From the NCBI GenBank assembly GCA_021787395.1, contig JAJYLZ010000020.1, positions 1-55,269 of the forward strand: DNA of 55,269 nucleotides, read 5' to 3'. Within the stretch, counting starts at the first letter, position 1; every line of letters begins with the position of its first letter. Shown here piece after piece: positions 15,705 to 25,462 of this stretch. The notes beneath the pieces were generated by a model. That model saw nothing but the letters and a program-made list of their open reading frames with translations, did no database searches and was not told where the DNA came from. Made by a program: the position numbers and the translations under genes. Source of the stretch: Chloroflexota bacterium (GTDB taxonomy: Bacteria; Chloroflexota; Limnocylindria; Limnocylindrales; CSP1-4).

Positions 15705-16451
15705 GTGACCGACGTCGTCGCCGCAGCTGTCGAGCCGAGCGATCCCCCCGAGGGTCCGATTGCCGAGGAGATCCGGCTGCGTCTGGCGGACGCCTGGGGC
15801 GACATGGGGGCGGCCTGGGGCGTGGCGCCGGCGATCGCCCGCGTCCACGCCTACCTGATGGCCCGCCAGGAGGCGCTCACCGAGCGAGAGGTCCGCGAGG
15901 CGCTGGGGCTCTCCCACCGCGCGGCCAGCCTCGCGCTCGCGGAGGCCGAGCAGTGGGGCCTCGTCGAGAAGATCGCGGAGCCTCGCCGTGTCGGCCGCCG
16001 CGGACCCGCCGGGACCGCCTACCAGGCCATCGGCGACCACTGGCGCTGGTTCGGGCGCGTCGTCGCCGAGCGCAAGGTGCGCGAGGGCGACCCGATCATC
16101 GAGGTCCTCGAGCGCACCCTGGCCGACACGACTGCCGCCCTGGCCGACTCCCCCGGCGACCCCGACCTCACGCGACTCCGGGAATGGCTGGCGACGTTCC
16201 TGATCTTCGTGCGGCTGTTCGACCGGGCCGTGGGGCTGGTCTCGCGCCTCGAGCCCACCGAGCTGGAGCGGGCCGTCCGGCTGCTCGGCGAGGTCCCCGA
16301 CGACACGATCCTGCGGCTGGTCGCCCTGCTCGACGGCCTGCCCGACCGCGATGTGCTGGACCTGGTCGAGGCCCTGTCCCGCCTCTCGCCCGCCAGCGCC
16401 CGCCGGGCGACGACGCTGATGTCCGGGGTGGTGAGGACGCTGGTCCGCTAG
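15705..16451 (+). CDS. GbsR/MarR-type transcriptional regulator
   Basis: The 248-residue protein has an N-terminal winged-helix of the GbsR type: WGVAPAIARVHAYLMARQEALTEREVREALGLSHRAASLALAEAEQWGLVEKI, then the GRRGPAGTAYQ wing and a long helical C-terminal half. GbsR relatives in other bacteria respond to choline or related osmolytes. The start is the GTG at 15705, 7 nt after TAGCAT; the frame open further upstream overlaps the pfkB gene and is rejected. It could regulate pdxS-pdxT or the upstream TrpF-like/PfkB pair, but no operator is recognised. Confidence 0.82.
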   Translation: MTDVVAAAVEPSDPPEGPIAEEIRLRLADAWGDMGAAWGVAPAIARVHAYLMARQEALTEREVREALGLSHRAASLALAEAEQWGLVEKIAEPRRVGRRGPAGTAYQAIGDHWRWFGRVVAERKVREGDPIIEVLERTLADTTAALADSPGDPDLTRLREWLATFLIFVRLFDRAVGLVSRLEPTELERAVRLLGEVPDDTILRLVALLDGLPDRDVLDLVEALSRLSPASARRATTLMSGVVRTLVR

Positions 16452-16558
16452 CAGGCGCGCCGGCGGCCCCGGCCTTCCGCGGCCCCGACGTTCCGAGGCG
16501 CGGCGTTCCAAGTTGTCCCAACCAGCCTCGCGCGCGCGGGCGAATCGACCGCCCGTGC

Positions 16559-16564
16559 CATAAT
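16559..16564 (+). promoter_or_regulatory. putative -10 (CATAAT) upstream of pdxS
   Basis: CATAAT is the most AT-rich hexamer in the 213-bp gap before pdxS and would give a leader of roughly 95 nt. No clear -35 is seen and no riboswitch was recognised in the leader. Confidence 0.3.
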
Positions 16565-16664
16565 CGAGGCGTAGCGCCGGACCGAACCGGTTCGAACGGG
16601 CGACGACCCCGGGGTCAGTCGGACGGCCGGCAAGCGCGTCCTTGTCCGGAGAGCCCAATCCACC

Positions 16665-17549
16665 ATGACCGAAACCTCCACCTGGGCCACCAAGAAAGGC
16701 CTCGCCCAGATGCTCAAGGGCGGCGTCATCATGGACGTCGTCACGCCCGAGCACGCCAAGATCGCTGAGGACGCCGGGGCCGTCGCCGTCATGGCCCTCG
16801 AGCGCGTCCCGTCCGACATCCGCGCCGCCGGCGGCGTCGCGCGCATGTCCGACCCCGCGATGATCGAGGAGATCATGGCCGCGGTGTCGATCCCGGTCAT
16901 GGCCAAGGCGCGCATCGGCCACTTCGTCGAGGCGCAGATCCTCGAGGCGCTGGGCGTCGACTACATCGACGAGTCAGAGGTGCTCACGCCCGCGGACGAG
17001 CGCAACCACATCGACAAGCACGCGTTCAAGGTCCCGTTCGTGTGCGGCTGCCGGAACCTCGGCGAAGCGCTCCGGCGCATCAACGAGGGCGCCGCGATGA
17101 TGCGGACCAAGGGCGAGGCCGGCACCGGCAACGTGGTCGAGGCCGTTCACCAGCTCCGCGACGTCCTGGCCGACATCCGCCGCCTGCAGGGAATGCGCGA
17201 GGACGAGCTGTTCGTCGCCGCCAAGGAGCTGCAGGCGCCGTACGAGCTGGTCAGGCAGGTCGCGCAGGACGGCAAGCTCCCGGTCGTGAACTTCGTCGCC
17301 GGCGGCATCAGCACGCCGGCTGACGCCGCGCTCGTGATGCAGCTGGGCGCCGAGGGCGTGTTCGTCGGGTCGGGCATCTTCAAGAGCGAGGACCCCGCGC
17401 GGATGGCCAACGCCATCGTGCAGGCCACCACCCACTACCAGGACGCCAAGATCCTCGCCGAGGTCAGCAAGGGCCTCGGCGCCCCGATGCGGGGGATCGC
17501 GCTCGAGACGATCCCCGAGCAGGAGCGGCTGGCGGTCCGCGGCTGGTAG
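16665..17549 (+). CDS. pdxS: pyridoxal 5'-phosphate synthase subunit PdxS
   Basis: PdxS makes pyridoxal 5'-phosphate from ribose 5-phosphate, glyceraldehyde 3-phosphate and ammonia supplied by PdxT. The 294-residue TIM barrel is nearly canonical: [70 protein letters not shown], and the phosphate loop [31 protein letters not shown]. Length is typical. pdxT follows after 28 bp, so both are surely co-expressed. Confidence 0.98.
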   Translation: MTETSTWATKKGLAQMLKGGVIMDVVTPEHAKIAEDAGAVAVMALERVPSDIRAAGGVARMSDPAMIEEIMAAVSIPVMAKARIGHFVEAQILEALGVDYIDESEVLTPADERNHIDKHAFKVPFVCGCRNLGEALRRINEGAAMMRTKGEAGTGNVVEAVHQLRDVLADIRRLQGMREDELFVAAKELQAPYELVRQVAQDGKLPVVNFVAGGISTPADAALVMQLGAEGVFVGSGIFKSEDPARMANAIVQATTHYQDAKILAEVSKGLGAPMRGIALETIPEQERLAVRGW

Positions 17550-17577
17550 GCCGGACGGGTCGGCGGGGGCCGGCGCG

Positions 17578-18222
17578 ATGACGATGCGGATCGGGGTCCT
17601 GGCCCTCCAGGGGGCCTTCGCGGAGCACGTCGCCTCGCTCCGCGCCGTGGGCGCGGAGCCGGTCGAGGTGCGCCTGCCGAGCCATCTCGACGACATCGAC
17701 GGCCTGGTCATCCCGGGCGGCGAGAGCACGACGATGCGCAAGCTCATCGACCGCTGGGGGCTCCGCCAGCCCATCCTCGAGCTGGCCGGCCGCGGAGCGC
17801 CCGTCTTCGGCACCTGCGCCGGCATGATCGTGCTCGCCCGGGAGATCGCGGGCGGCGAGGAGCCCGTGCTCCCGCTGCTCGACGTCACCGTGGAGCGCAA
17901 TGCGTTCGGGCGCCAGCTCGACAGCTTCGAGACCGAGCTCGACGTGCCGCTGCTGGGCGACACGCCCGTCCACGCGGTGTTCATCCGGGCGCCGATCATC
18001 GACCGCGTGGGCCCCGACGTGGACGTCATGGCCAGCCTCCCCGACGGGCGGATCGTGGCCGTGCGGGAGCGCAACGTGATCGCGACCGCGTTCCACCCCG
18101 AGCTGGCCCGCGAGCACCGGTTCCACCGCCTGGTTGCCACCATGGCCGCAGAGCACGCCGACCCCGGCGAGGGGGTGGGTCGGCGACCGTACCCCACCCG
18201 CCGCTCGCAGCAGGGGCGGTGA
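17578..18222 (+). CDS. pdxT: pyridoxal 5'-phosphate synthase glutaminase subunit PdxT
   Basis: PdxT hydrolyses glutamine and channels ammonia to PdxS. The 214-residue class I glutaminase starts MTMRIGVLALQGAFAEHV and carries VIPGGESTTMRKL, the nucleophile cysteine in FGTCAGMIVLA, and the His-Glu pair in ATAFHPEL. About 20 extra residues rich in Gly and Arg follow the usual end of the domain. A second ATG at 17584 is an alternative start. It sits between pdxS and the GNAT gene, whose GTG begins 8 bp after the stop. Confidence 0.97.
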   Translation: MTMRIGVLALQGAFAEHVASLRAVGAEPVEVRLPSHLDDIDGLVIPGGESTTMRKLIDRWGLRQPILELAGRGAPVFGTCAGMIVLAREIAGGEEPVLPLLDVTVERNAFGRQLDSFETELDVPLLGDTPVHAVFIRAPIIDRVGPDVDVMASLPDGRIVAVRERNVIATAFHPELAREHRFHRLVATMAAEHADPGEGVGRRPYPTRRSQQGR

Positions 18223-18229
18223 CGGCGCT

Positions 18230-19270
18230 GTGGCCCGCACCACCGGCAAGGTTCGAGCGGCGCGGCTGACCGACCTCGCCGCCCTGGGCGAGCTGTCCCG
18301 CCGCGCGCAGGGCGATGCGGAGGCGACGCGCTCCCTGGGCCTGCCCGTGAGCGGGCCGCCGATCGGGGTGTTCAGCCTGTTCCGGCTGCCGCTGGGCGCG
18401 TTCCAGCCGCACGACGCCCTGTACGTGTTCGACCGTGACAGCCACATCGCCGGCCTGCTGCGCGTGGAGCGCGACTCCGGCCGCGACGAGTGGACGGTCG
18501 TGGAGCTCGACGCGGTGGGCGGCCTGGACGCGGGCGACGTGCGCTTCCGGCTGGTGCAGCACCTGCTCCGCGACGGGGCCAAGCGGGGCGCCACGCGGTT
18601 CCACGTGGCCTGCGCCGATGCGGACGACAACGTCGAGCTGTTCATGCAGGCGGGCTTCGTGCGCTTCGGCGACGAGCGGATCCTGTTCCGCCCGGCGGGC
18701 GAGCTGCCGGCCCCGTGGTCCGAGGCCGAGGCCCGTGAGGCCGGGATCCGGCCGACGAGCCCGCTCCACGCCCTGGGCCTGTCGCGCCTGTACTCGGCGG
18801 TGACCCCCGCCCCGGTCCAGCGCCTGGAGTGCCTCCGGCTCGCCGACTGGGAGCGCCTCGGGCGCGAGTGGCGGATCCCCCGCAGCTCGCTGAACCCGAT
18901 CCTGCGCTTCGCCGACGTCTACACCTACGTGCTCGAGGCCCCCGGCGGCGGCCGCGACGGCGTGCAGCTCGACGGCCTCGTCCAGGTGGGCGTCGCCAAG
19001 GAGGACCAGCCGCACTACCTCAAGGTCATCGCCCGACCCGAGGCGGACACCGCGCCCCTCATCAGGTTCGCGCTGGGGGTCATCGCCGAGCGCGCGGACA
19101 AGTCCACGCGCCACGAGGGCGTGATCGCGCCCGTCCGCACGTACGAATCGCCGCTCGACCGGCGGCTGGAGGAGGATGGCTTCGAGGACATCGCCACGGT
19201 CACGCTCCTGATGAAGGAGACCCTGGTCCGCGTCGCCGAGCCGCGCCTCGTGCCGGCCGGCGTGCGCTGA
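18230..19270 (+). CDS. GNAT-like acetyltransferase family protein
   Basis: The 346-residue protein has two regions with N-acetyltransferase character. Residues 10-145 include [58 protein letters not shown] and the terminal [12 protein letters not shown] strand that marks GNAT folds. The C-terminal half (residues 195-340) looks like a degenerate second copy ending [18 protein letters not shown]. The substrate is unknown. The GTG at 18230 has a purine-rich GGGGCGG sequence before it. It is 26 bp upstream of the SpoIIIAA/R3H ATPase gene and probably co-transcribed with it and pdxST. Confidence 0.75.
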   Translation: MARTTGKVRAARLTDLAALGELSRRAQGDAEATRSLGLPVSGPPIGVFSLFRLPLGAFQPHDALYVFDRDSHIAGLLRVERDSGRDEWTVVELDAVGGLDAGDVRFRLVQHLLRDGAKRGATRFHVACADADDNVELFMQAGFVRFGDERILFRPAGELPAPWSEAEAREAGIRPTSPLHALGLSRLYSAVTPAPVQRLECLRLADWERLGREWRIPRSSLNPILRFADVYTYVLEAPGGGRDGVQLDGLVQVGVAKEDQPHYLKVIARPEADTAPLIRFALGVIAERADKSTRHEGVIAPVRTYESPLDRRLEEDGFEDIATVTLLMKETLVRVAEPRLVPAGVR

Positions 19271-19296
19271 GCGCAGCAGAGGGAGGTCCGACAGGC

Positions 19297-21402
19297 GTGG
19301 AAGAGCAGATGCGCCAGCGCGCAGCGGCCGACGACCTCGACGTCATGCTGGCGGCCCTGCCGCCGGAGATCGTCGCCGCCATCCACGCCCTGCCCGACCG
19401 CCAGACGCTGATCGAGGTCGTCATGGACCTCGGCCGGCGGCCGGAGGCCCGCTACCCGGGCTCCGAGGTCACCCTCCTCGACCGCGAGATCACCGGCGAC
19501 GACATCGACTTCGTGGTGGACCACATCGGGGCGTTCGGCGACGACAACCGCGCCGGCATCGAGCGGACGCTCCACCGGATCTCGGCCATCCGCAACCGGA
19601 CCGGCAAGATCGTCGGGCTGACCTGCCGCATCGGCAAGGCCGTCTACGGCACGATCGAGATCATCGAGGACTTCCTCGAGGCCGGGAAGTCGATCCTGAT
19701 CATGGGCCGCCCGGGCATCGGCAAGACCACGATGCTGCGCGAGGCCGCCCGCGTGCTCGCCGACGAGCAGGGCAAGCGCGTGGTGGTGGTGGACACCTCC
19801 AACGAGATCGCGGGCGACGGCGACATCCCGCACCCGGCCATCGGCAAGGCGCGGCGGATGCAGGTGCGGACGCCGAGCCTCCAGCACGAGGTGATGATCG
19901 AGGCGGTGGAGAACCACATGCCCCAGGTGATCGTCATCGACGAGATCGGGACCGAGCTCGAGGCGCAGGCCGCGCGCACGATCGCCGAGCGCGGCGTCCA
20001 GCTGATCGGCACCGCGCACGGGAACAACCTCGACAACCTGATGCTCAACCCCACGCTGTCCGACCTCATCGGCGGCATCCAGAGCGTGACCCTGGGCGAC
20101 GAGGAGGCGCGCCGGCGGCGCTCGCAGAAGAGCGTGCTCGAGCGCAAGGCGCCGCCCACCTTCGACGTGATCGTGGAGATCCAGGACCGCGAGCGGGTCC
20201 TCGTCCACGCGGACGTGGCGCAGACGGTGGACGCCATGCTGCTGGGCGATGCGGTGGCGCCGGAGCTGCGCTGGCGCGACGAGGAGGGCGTCCACCGCAG
20301 CCAGTCGCGGCCGAAGCCCACGGCGCGAGAGGTGGCGGGCGGGGACCGGTTCAGCGGGCTCACCGGCTCGGGCGCCGGCGCCTGGGGACGCGACCCAGGC
20401 TGGCGGGGGGCGTCCGCCTACCGCACGGGCTTCCCCGGCTCCGACGAGCGCCTCCCGGCGCGGCCCGGGTTCCGACCGGGGCAGTCCGGCGGCTGGCGCG
20501 CCAACCGGGGCGCCCCGTCAGGCGCTGAGCGCGGGGCCCGCGGCCCGGAGGGCGACCGACCGGGTCTGACCGTGATGCCCGGCGAGCGGTTCGCCGTGCC
20601 GCCCGGCGGTGCGTTCCAGGCGGGCGAGATCGCGGACCGCGGACCCGTGGAGCGCTCGGAGAACGGGATCGCGCCGGTCCAGGCCGTGGACGTCCGGGCG
20701 CGCGACGCCCGGGAGCTGGACCGCCAGCGCGCCTGGCGCGCCGAGGCGACCCGTGCGCTCAACGCCCTCCACGAGGACGAGGGGACGCGGCCCGTCAACG
20801 CCGCGGAGATCGAGGCGGCCGAGGAGGAGCGGATCGCCCGGATGGTGCCCGGCGGGCCCGACTGGGACGGCGGCGAGGACGACCTCGCCCCGATGGGCGC
20901 CGACGCGCTGTCGGTGGAGGGCGGCACACTGCCCACGCTGCGCGTCTACCCCCACGGGATCAGCCGCCGACGGCTCGAGCAGGCGATCAGGGACCTCGGC
21001 CTGCCCGTGCTCATCGCGCGCGACGCCGAGGAGGCCGAGGTGGTGATGACGCTGCGCTCCGAGTACCGCCAGAAGCCGGCCGCCCTGCGCGAGGCCGAGG
21101 AGCGCGGCATCCCGATCTACGTCCTCAAGGCCAACACCATCGCCCAGATGCAGGCGAGCCTGACCTCGGTGTTCGCGCTCGAGATCGACCCCCGCGAGGC
21201 CGCCCTCCGCGAGACGGAGCAGGCGATCACCATGGTGATCAAGGAGCAGGAGCCGGTGGAGCTGGCGCCCCAGAACGCGTACATCCGCCGCCTGCAGCAC
21301 CAGATGGCCGAGCGCGCCAACATCGTGTCCCGGTCTCGCGGCCGCGAGCCCTACCGGCGGGTCCGCCTCTACCCGGACGTGGCGCGGCCGTCCTGGCGGT
21401 AG
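19297..21402 (+). CDS. SpoIIIAA/Ycf45-like AAA ATPase with R3H domain
   Basis: This 701-residue protein has a SpoIIIAA-like N-domain, a AAA core with P-loop GRPGIGKTT (137-145), Walker [14 protein letters not shown] and a [11 protein letters not shown] sensor. Next comes a Gly/Pro/Arg-rich linker of about 200 residues (330-540), then a domain [34 protein letters not shown], and a C-terminal R3H single-strand nucleic acid-binding motif ([34 protein letters not shown]). The GTG start is set by GGGAGG 10 nt upstream. Homologues are common in non-sporulating bacteria and in chloroplasts. The role is unknown; a nucleic-acid-linked ATPase is likely. Confidence 0.87.
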   Translation: MEEQMRQRAAADDLDVMLAALPPEIVAAIHALPDRQTLIEVVMDLGRRPEARYPGSEVTLLDREITGDDIDFVVDHIGAFGDDNRAGIERTLHRISAIRNRTGKIVGLTCRIGKAVYGTIEIIEDFLEAGKSILIMGRPGIGKTTMLREAARVLADEQGKRVVVVDTSNEIAGDGDIPHPAIGKARRMQVRTPSLQHEVMIEAVENHMPQVIVIDEIGTELEAQAARTIAERGVQLIGTAHGNNLDNLMLNPTLSDLIGGIQSVTLGDEEARRRRSQKSVLERKAPPTFDVIVEIQDRERVLVHADVAQTVDAMLLGDAVAPELRWRDEEGVHRSQSRPKPTAREVAGGDRFSGLTGSGAGAWGRDPGWRGASAYRTGFPGSDERLPARPGFRPGQSGGWRANRGAPSGAERGARGPEGDRPGLTVMPGERFAVPPGGAFQAGEIADRGPVERSENGIAPVQAVDVRARDARELDRQRAWRAEATRALNALHEDEGTRPVNAAEIEAAEEERIARMVPGGPDWDGGEDDLAPMGADALSVEGGTLPTLRVYPHGISRRRLEQAIRDLGLPVLIARDAEEAEVVMTLRSEYRQKPAALREAEERGIPIYVLKANTIAQMQASLTSVFALEIDPREAALRETEQAITMVIKEQEPVELAPQNAYIRRLQHQMAERANIVSRSRGREPYRRVRLYPDVARPSWR

Positions 21403-22185
21403 GCGGTCCGCTCGGGGCTGGTGCGGCGGGCGCCGCGGGCGCGGCTGCGGCGCGGGGGCCCCCGGGCTGCTCGACGTTGGCGGGGGCGGCGCCCCGTGTA
21501 GCCGAGCGGCGCCGAGCTCTCGTGCCGGGGTTCGCAAGAAGCCGTCGCCCATGTCCAAGTGGCGCCCGGTTCCGGCTGCGCCGGGTTCCGGCTGCGCCGG
21601 GTTCCGGCTGCGCCGGGTTCCGGCTGGATTGGCAGTCCAGACTTCGGGCGTTCGCGTGTCGGCGCCTGGACCCCCGCGCCAGCCCGCGACCAGCCAGGGG
21701 CTGTCCGAGCCCCGCCAGCGCCGGGAACTGGACCGCTGGTCCACTCTGGGCCGGCGAGACGCTCAACGTCTGGAGTGGCAGTCCAGCTCACCACCCCGCC
21801 TCACGCCGCCGGCCCGGGGCCCAGCCCACCTGGGCCCTTCACCCGGCCTGGAGGCCCGCTCAGCGGTCACTGCGTTGCGGGCGCCCGGCTGGGCCCAGCT
21901 CACGGAGCCCCTTGCCCGCTCAGCGGTCACTGCGTTGCGCGTGCCCGGCTGGCGGTCGAGCTGGCGCGTGGGCCGGCCCCCGTCCTGCCAGGCCGCGGCT
22001 GCTCACGCATCAGCCTGCCCGCTGGGCGGGCAGCCGCGCCAGAGCGCCCGCTGGGCGGGCAGCCCCCGCGATGCGCGCCGGAGCGCCCGCTGGGCGGGCA
22101 GCCCCCGCGATGCGCGCCAAATCAAGTCGGGACCCGGCCCAGGCGGAACCTGTGTCACGCGTGTCGTCCGGGCGCGTCACCAGCG
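21403..22185. repeat. 783-bp gene-free gap packed with several repeat families
   Basis: No gene is supported. In order: a 16-bp tandem GTTCCGGCTGCGCCGG (21569-21616, about three and a half copies); palindrome CTGGATTGGCAGTCCAG at 21624-21640; TGGACC-GCT-GGTCCA at 21729-21743; CTGGAGTGGCAGTCCAG at 21770-21786. Then two 38-bp copies of a CTCAGCGGTCACTGCGTTGC block lie 60 bp apart (21854-21891, 21914-21951). Last come three GCCCGC-TGG-GCGGGC hairpins at 22017-22031, 22046-22060 and 22085-22099, the last two 39 bp apart. The hairpin family recurs at 38326-38443. Confidence 0.85.
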
Positions 22186-22201
22186 TATGCTCGGACACGC
22201 C

Positions 22202-24763
22202 ATGACCACCGCCGCGCCGCACCCGGGCACGCTGTCCGCGCACCCCGAGCTGCCGCCGACGCCCGTGGCGGGACTGACCGCGCAGGAGGCCGCCCGGCGT
22301 CGTGACGCCGGCCTCGCCAACGCGTCCCTGCCGCCCACGACCCGCACCTACACGCAGATCCTGCGCGAGAACACGTTCACCTTCGTCAACAACATCCTGT
22401 TCCTGCTGGGACTCGCGCTGGTCGCCGTGGGCCGGCCGCTGGACGCGGTGGTGTCGCTCGCGGTGATCTCCACCAACATCGTGGTCGGCATCGTGCAGGA
22501 GATCCGCGCCAAGCGGACGCTCGACCGGATCGCGCTGCTAACCCGGCCCACCGCCACGGTCGTCCGCGACGGCGCCGCGAGCGCGGTGCCCCCGGAAGAG
22601 CTCGTGCTGGGCGATCTCGTCGAGCTCCACGCGGGCGACCAGGTCGTCCTCGACGGGCGCCTGGCCAGCGGCGCGGTCGGCGTGGACGAGTCGCAGCTCA
22701 CCGGGGAGAGCGACGTGGTCCCCAAGCGCCCGGGCGACGAGGTGTTCAGCGGCAGCTTCGCGACGACGGGCTCGGCCCGCTACGTGGCGGAGCGGGTGGC
22801 CACGGCCAGCTTCGCGAACCAGATCACGGCCGGCGCCCGGTCGTTCCGGCGGATCGTCACGCCGCTGCAGGGCGAGGTGAACCTGGTCGTCCGCGTGGTC
22901 CTGGCGATCGTCGTGTACCTCGAGATCCTGCTGGTGGTCCGCGGCCTCGTCCAGTCGCTCCGGCCGGGCGACGTCGTCGCCGACGCGACGCTGCTCGCGG
23001 GCCTCGTCCCGAACGGGCTGTTCGTGTCGATCGCGGTGGCGTACGCCCTGGGCGCGATCCGGATCCTCCGCTTCGGGGCGCTGGTCCAGCAGGCGAACGC
23101 CATCGAGAGCCTCAGCCACGTGGACGTGCTGTGCCTCGACAAGACCGGCACCCTGACCGCCAACAAGCTCGAGGTGGACCGGGTGGTCCCGCTCGGCGGC
23201 GCGACGGAGGAGGAGGTCGCGGCCGCCGCCGCGACGCTGGCCGCTTCCGCGACCGCCGGCAACAAGACCAGCGAGGCGATCGCCGCCCGGTGGCCCGCCG
23301 CGCCCCGGCCGCTGGCGGGCGAGGTGCCGTTCTCCTCCGCGCGCAAGTGGAGCGCGGTCGCGTTCGCGGGCCCGGGCAGTCGGACAGGCCGTGACGGGGT
23401 CGCCGCCATCGTCGCGCTGGGCGCCCCGCAGTTCCTCCGGCCCTATCTGGCGGTCGCGCCGGCGGCCGTCGGGCCCGGCAGGGCCGAGCTGGACCCTGAC
23501 CCGGACGGCTGGGACGGGATCCAGGCGGCGCTGGCCGACCTGACGGCCAAGGGCCTCCGCGTGCTGCTCGTGGCCACGCACCCGGACGCCGCCGCCCTGC
23601 CCGCCCACGACGATGACGCCTCCGCGGCCCTGCCCGGCGGGATGCGCGCGATCGGCCTCGTGGCGCTCCGAGACGAGCTGCGCGGCGAGGCGGCGGAGAC
23701 GCTGGCCTCGTTCCGGGCCAACGGGGTCCAGGTGAAGATCATCTCGGGCGACGACGCGGAGACGGTGGTCGCGCTCGCCAAACAGGCCGGGATCGCTGAC
23801 GCCGCCCATGCCTCGGGCCACCAGCTCGACGAGCTCGACGACGAGCAGCTGGGCGCGCTGGCCTCCGAGACGACCATCTTCGGCCGGATCACGCCGGCCC
23901 AGAAGGAGCGCCTCGTGGACGCCCTCCGCGGCCGCGGCCACTACGTGGCCATGATCGGCGACGGCGTGAACGACGTGCTGAGCCTCAAGAAGGCGAACCT
24001 CGCGATCGCGATGGGCAGCGGCACGCAGGCCACCCGTGGCGTCGCCGACCTCGTGCTGATGCAGGACTCGTTCGCCGCGGTGGCCCAGGCGGTGGAGGAG
24101 GGCCAGCGGATCCTCAACGGCATGCAGGACATCCTCAAGCTGTTCCTCACCCGGATCGCCACCGTGAGCCTGCTGGTGGTGTCGTCGCTCGTGATCACGA
24201 CCTTCCCGATCGAGCTGCGCAACGCGTCCGCGCTGACCGTGTTCACGGTGGGCATCCCGAGCGTGCTGCTCGCGTACTGGGCGCCGCCCGGCCGGCGTGT
24301 CCGCGCCTCGCTGACCCGCACCCTCGCGACGTTCGTCACGCCCGCGGCCGTCGCGTCGAGCCTGTGCGGCCTGTTCGTCCTCTACGGATCGCTGTACCTC
24401 GCCGGGTCGGAGAGCCTGCACGGGGCGGCCTTCGCCACGGCGCTCGACAACGCGCGCACGGCGCTCACCAGCTTCCTCGTCTACGCCGGGCTGCTGCTGA
24501 TCGTGTTCGTCGAGCCCCCGGTCCGCTGGTTCGCCGTCGCCGAGCAGCTCACCCGGGACCGACGGCCGGCCGCGCTCGCGCTGGTGCTCGCGATCGGCTT
24601 CCTGCTCACCACGCGGTTCGGCGTGGCCCGCGACTTCTTCTCGTTCGGCATCCCCGCGTCGCGCGACGCGGTCCTGGTGCTCGTCGCCCTCGCCGTGTGG
24701 GTCGTGCTCGTCCGCGAGTTCTGGCGGCGCCGGCTGGTGGAGCGCTTCCTGGGCATCGCCTGA
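22202..24763 (+). CDS. cation-transporting P-type ATPase, CtpE-like
   Basis: An 853-residue P-type ATPase. It has TGES (167-170), the phosphorylated aspartate in DKTGTLT (D313) and the GDGVNDVLSLKKANLAIAMGSGT hinge. The N-terminus (TQILRENTFTFVNNILF; VVGIVQEIRAKRTLDRIALL) follows the mycobacterial CtpE family, which is linked to calcium uptake. The TM4 ion-binding motif PEGL reads PNGL (N271). A hydrophobic C-terminal block of about six segments follows. The ATG at 22202 is preferred over the open frame to 21551, which runs through repeats. TATGCT at 22186-22191 may be its -10 element. Confidence 0.86.
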   Translation: MTTAAPHPGTLSAHPELPPTPVAGLTAQEAARRRDAGLANASLPPTTRTYTQILRENTFTFVNNILFLLGLALVAVGRPLDAVVSLAVISTNIVVGIVQEIRAKRTLDRIALLTRPTATVVRDGAASAVPPEELVLGDLVELHAGDQVVLDGRLASGAVGVDESQLTGESDVVPKRPGDEVFSGSFATTGSARYVAERVATASFANQITAGARSFRRIVTPLQGEVNLVVRVVLAIVVYLEILLVVRGLVQSLRPGDVVADATLLAGLVPNGLFVSIAVAYALGAIRILRFGALVQQANAIESLSHVDVLCLDKTGTLTANKLEVDRVVPLGGATEEEVAAAAATLAASATAGNKTSEAIAARWPAAPRPLAGEVPFSSARKWSAVAFAGPGSRTGRDGVAAIVALGAPQFLRPYLAVAPAAVGPGRAELDPDPDGWDGIQAALADLTAKGLRVLLVATHPDAAALPAHDDDASAALPGGMRAIGLVALRDELRGEAAETLASFRANGVQVKIISGDDAETVVALAKQAGIADAAHASGHQLDELDDEQLGALASETTIFGRITPAQKERLVDALRGRGHYVAMIGDGVNDVLSLKKANLAIAMGSGTQATRGVADLVLMQDSFAAVAQAVEEGQRILNGMQDILKLFLTRIATVSLLVVSSLVITTFPIELRNASALTVFTVGIPSVLLAYWAPPGRRVRASLTRTLATFVTPAAVASSLCGLFVLYGSLYLAGSESLHGAAFATALDNARTALTSFLVYAGLLLIVFVEPPVRWFAVAEQLTRDRRPAALALVLAIGFLLTTRFGVARDFFSFGIPASRDAVLVLVALAVWVVLVREFWRRRLVERFLGIA

Positions 24764-24777
24764 GGTGTCGTGACACC
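24764..24777. terminator. short inverted repeat between convergent genes
   Basis: GGTGTC-GT-GACACC lies in the 21-bp gap between the convergent P-type ATPase and acyltransferase genes. With 6-bp arms, a 2-nt centre and no T-tract, it is at best a weak bidirectional terminator. Confidence 0.3.
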
Positions 24778-24784
24778 GGCGTCC

Positions 24785-25462
24785 CTAGAGTGCCCGGACC
24801 GCGGCCTCGAGCCTGCCGGTGAACTGCCGCGGATCCTCGCCGGGCGTGGCCCGGAGCGGGGTCCCGAAGCGGACCTCCACCTGCGCCCGGTGGGGACGGC
24901 GGGCGCCCTTGGGCAGCACGTCGCGGACGCCCGTGATCCGGACGGGGAGCACCTGGCAGCCGGTGTGGCCTGCGATGAGTCCGGCACCTGGACGGAACGC
25001 CCCGATGTCGCCGGTCGTCGTCCGGGTCCCCTCGGGGAAGACCAGCACGTTCCAGCCTGCCGCCAGCAGCCCCTCCGCGGCGGCGACGGACTCTGCCCCG
25101 CCGCCGGTCCGCTTGAACGCGAACGAGCCCAACCACGCGGCGACGAACCAGCGCGGCCTGCTGACGCTGAAGTAGTCGGCGGCCGCCGCGGCGGCGAGTC
25201 GGCGGCGGTGGCGTGGCCCGAGCGCCAGGCGGACCGACGAGAAGTCGAGGTGGCTGGCGTGGGTCGGGCAGATCAGGCACGGGCCGTCGAGCTCGGCGAG
25301 GTGCTCCTGCCCGCGGACTGCCGGCCCGCGGATCAGCCAGGCAATGCCTGGCCCGATGAGGCGTGCCGTCACCTCGCGGCCGGCGATCGCGAGCCGCGAG
25401 AACTGCCAGCCTCGCGGCGCCTTGGGCCGGGCTGCGGCTCGAGCCCGCGCGGCAGGCGTCAC
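24785..25462 (-). CDS. plsC: 1-acyl-sn-glycerol-3-phosphate acyltransferase
   Basis: PlsC-type enzymes acylate lysophosphatidate to phosphatidate at the membrane. The 225-residue protein has the catalytic HxxxxD block (THASHLDFSS), the acceptor-binding FPEGTRT motif and the late VLPVRITG strand. The GTG start overlaps the cdsA stop as GTGA, so it is coupled to the cytidylyltransferase gene; the longer frame to 25669 lies inside cdsA. Together with the two genes upstream it forms a compact phospholipid pathway: acylation, CDP activation, head-group transfer. Acyl donor and exact acceptor cannot be told. Confidence 0.9.
   Translation of the reverse strand: MTPAARARAAARPKAPRGWQFSRLAIAGREVTARLIGPGIAWLIRGPAVRGQEHLAELDGPCLICPTHASHLDFSSVRLALGPRHRRRLAAAAAADYFSVSRPRWFVAAWLGSFAFKRTGGGAESVAAAEGLLAAGWNVLVFPEGTRTTTGDIGAFRPGAGLIAGHTGCQVLPVRITGVRDVLPKGARRPHRAQVEVRFGTPLRATPGEDPRQFTGRLEAAVRAL

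Noticed and set aside
21551..22201. N-terminal extension of the P-type ATPase through the repeat region
   Set aside because: The frame is open only because of GC-rich repeats; homology begins after the ATG at 22202.
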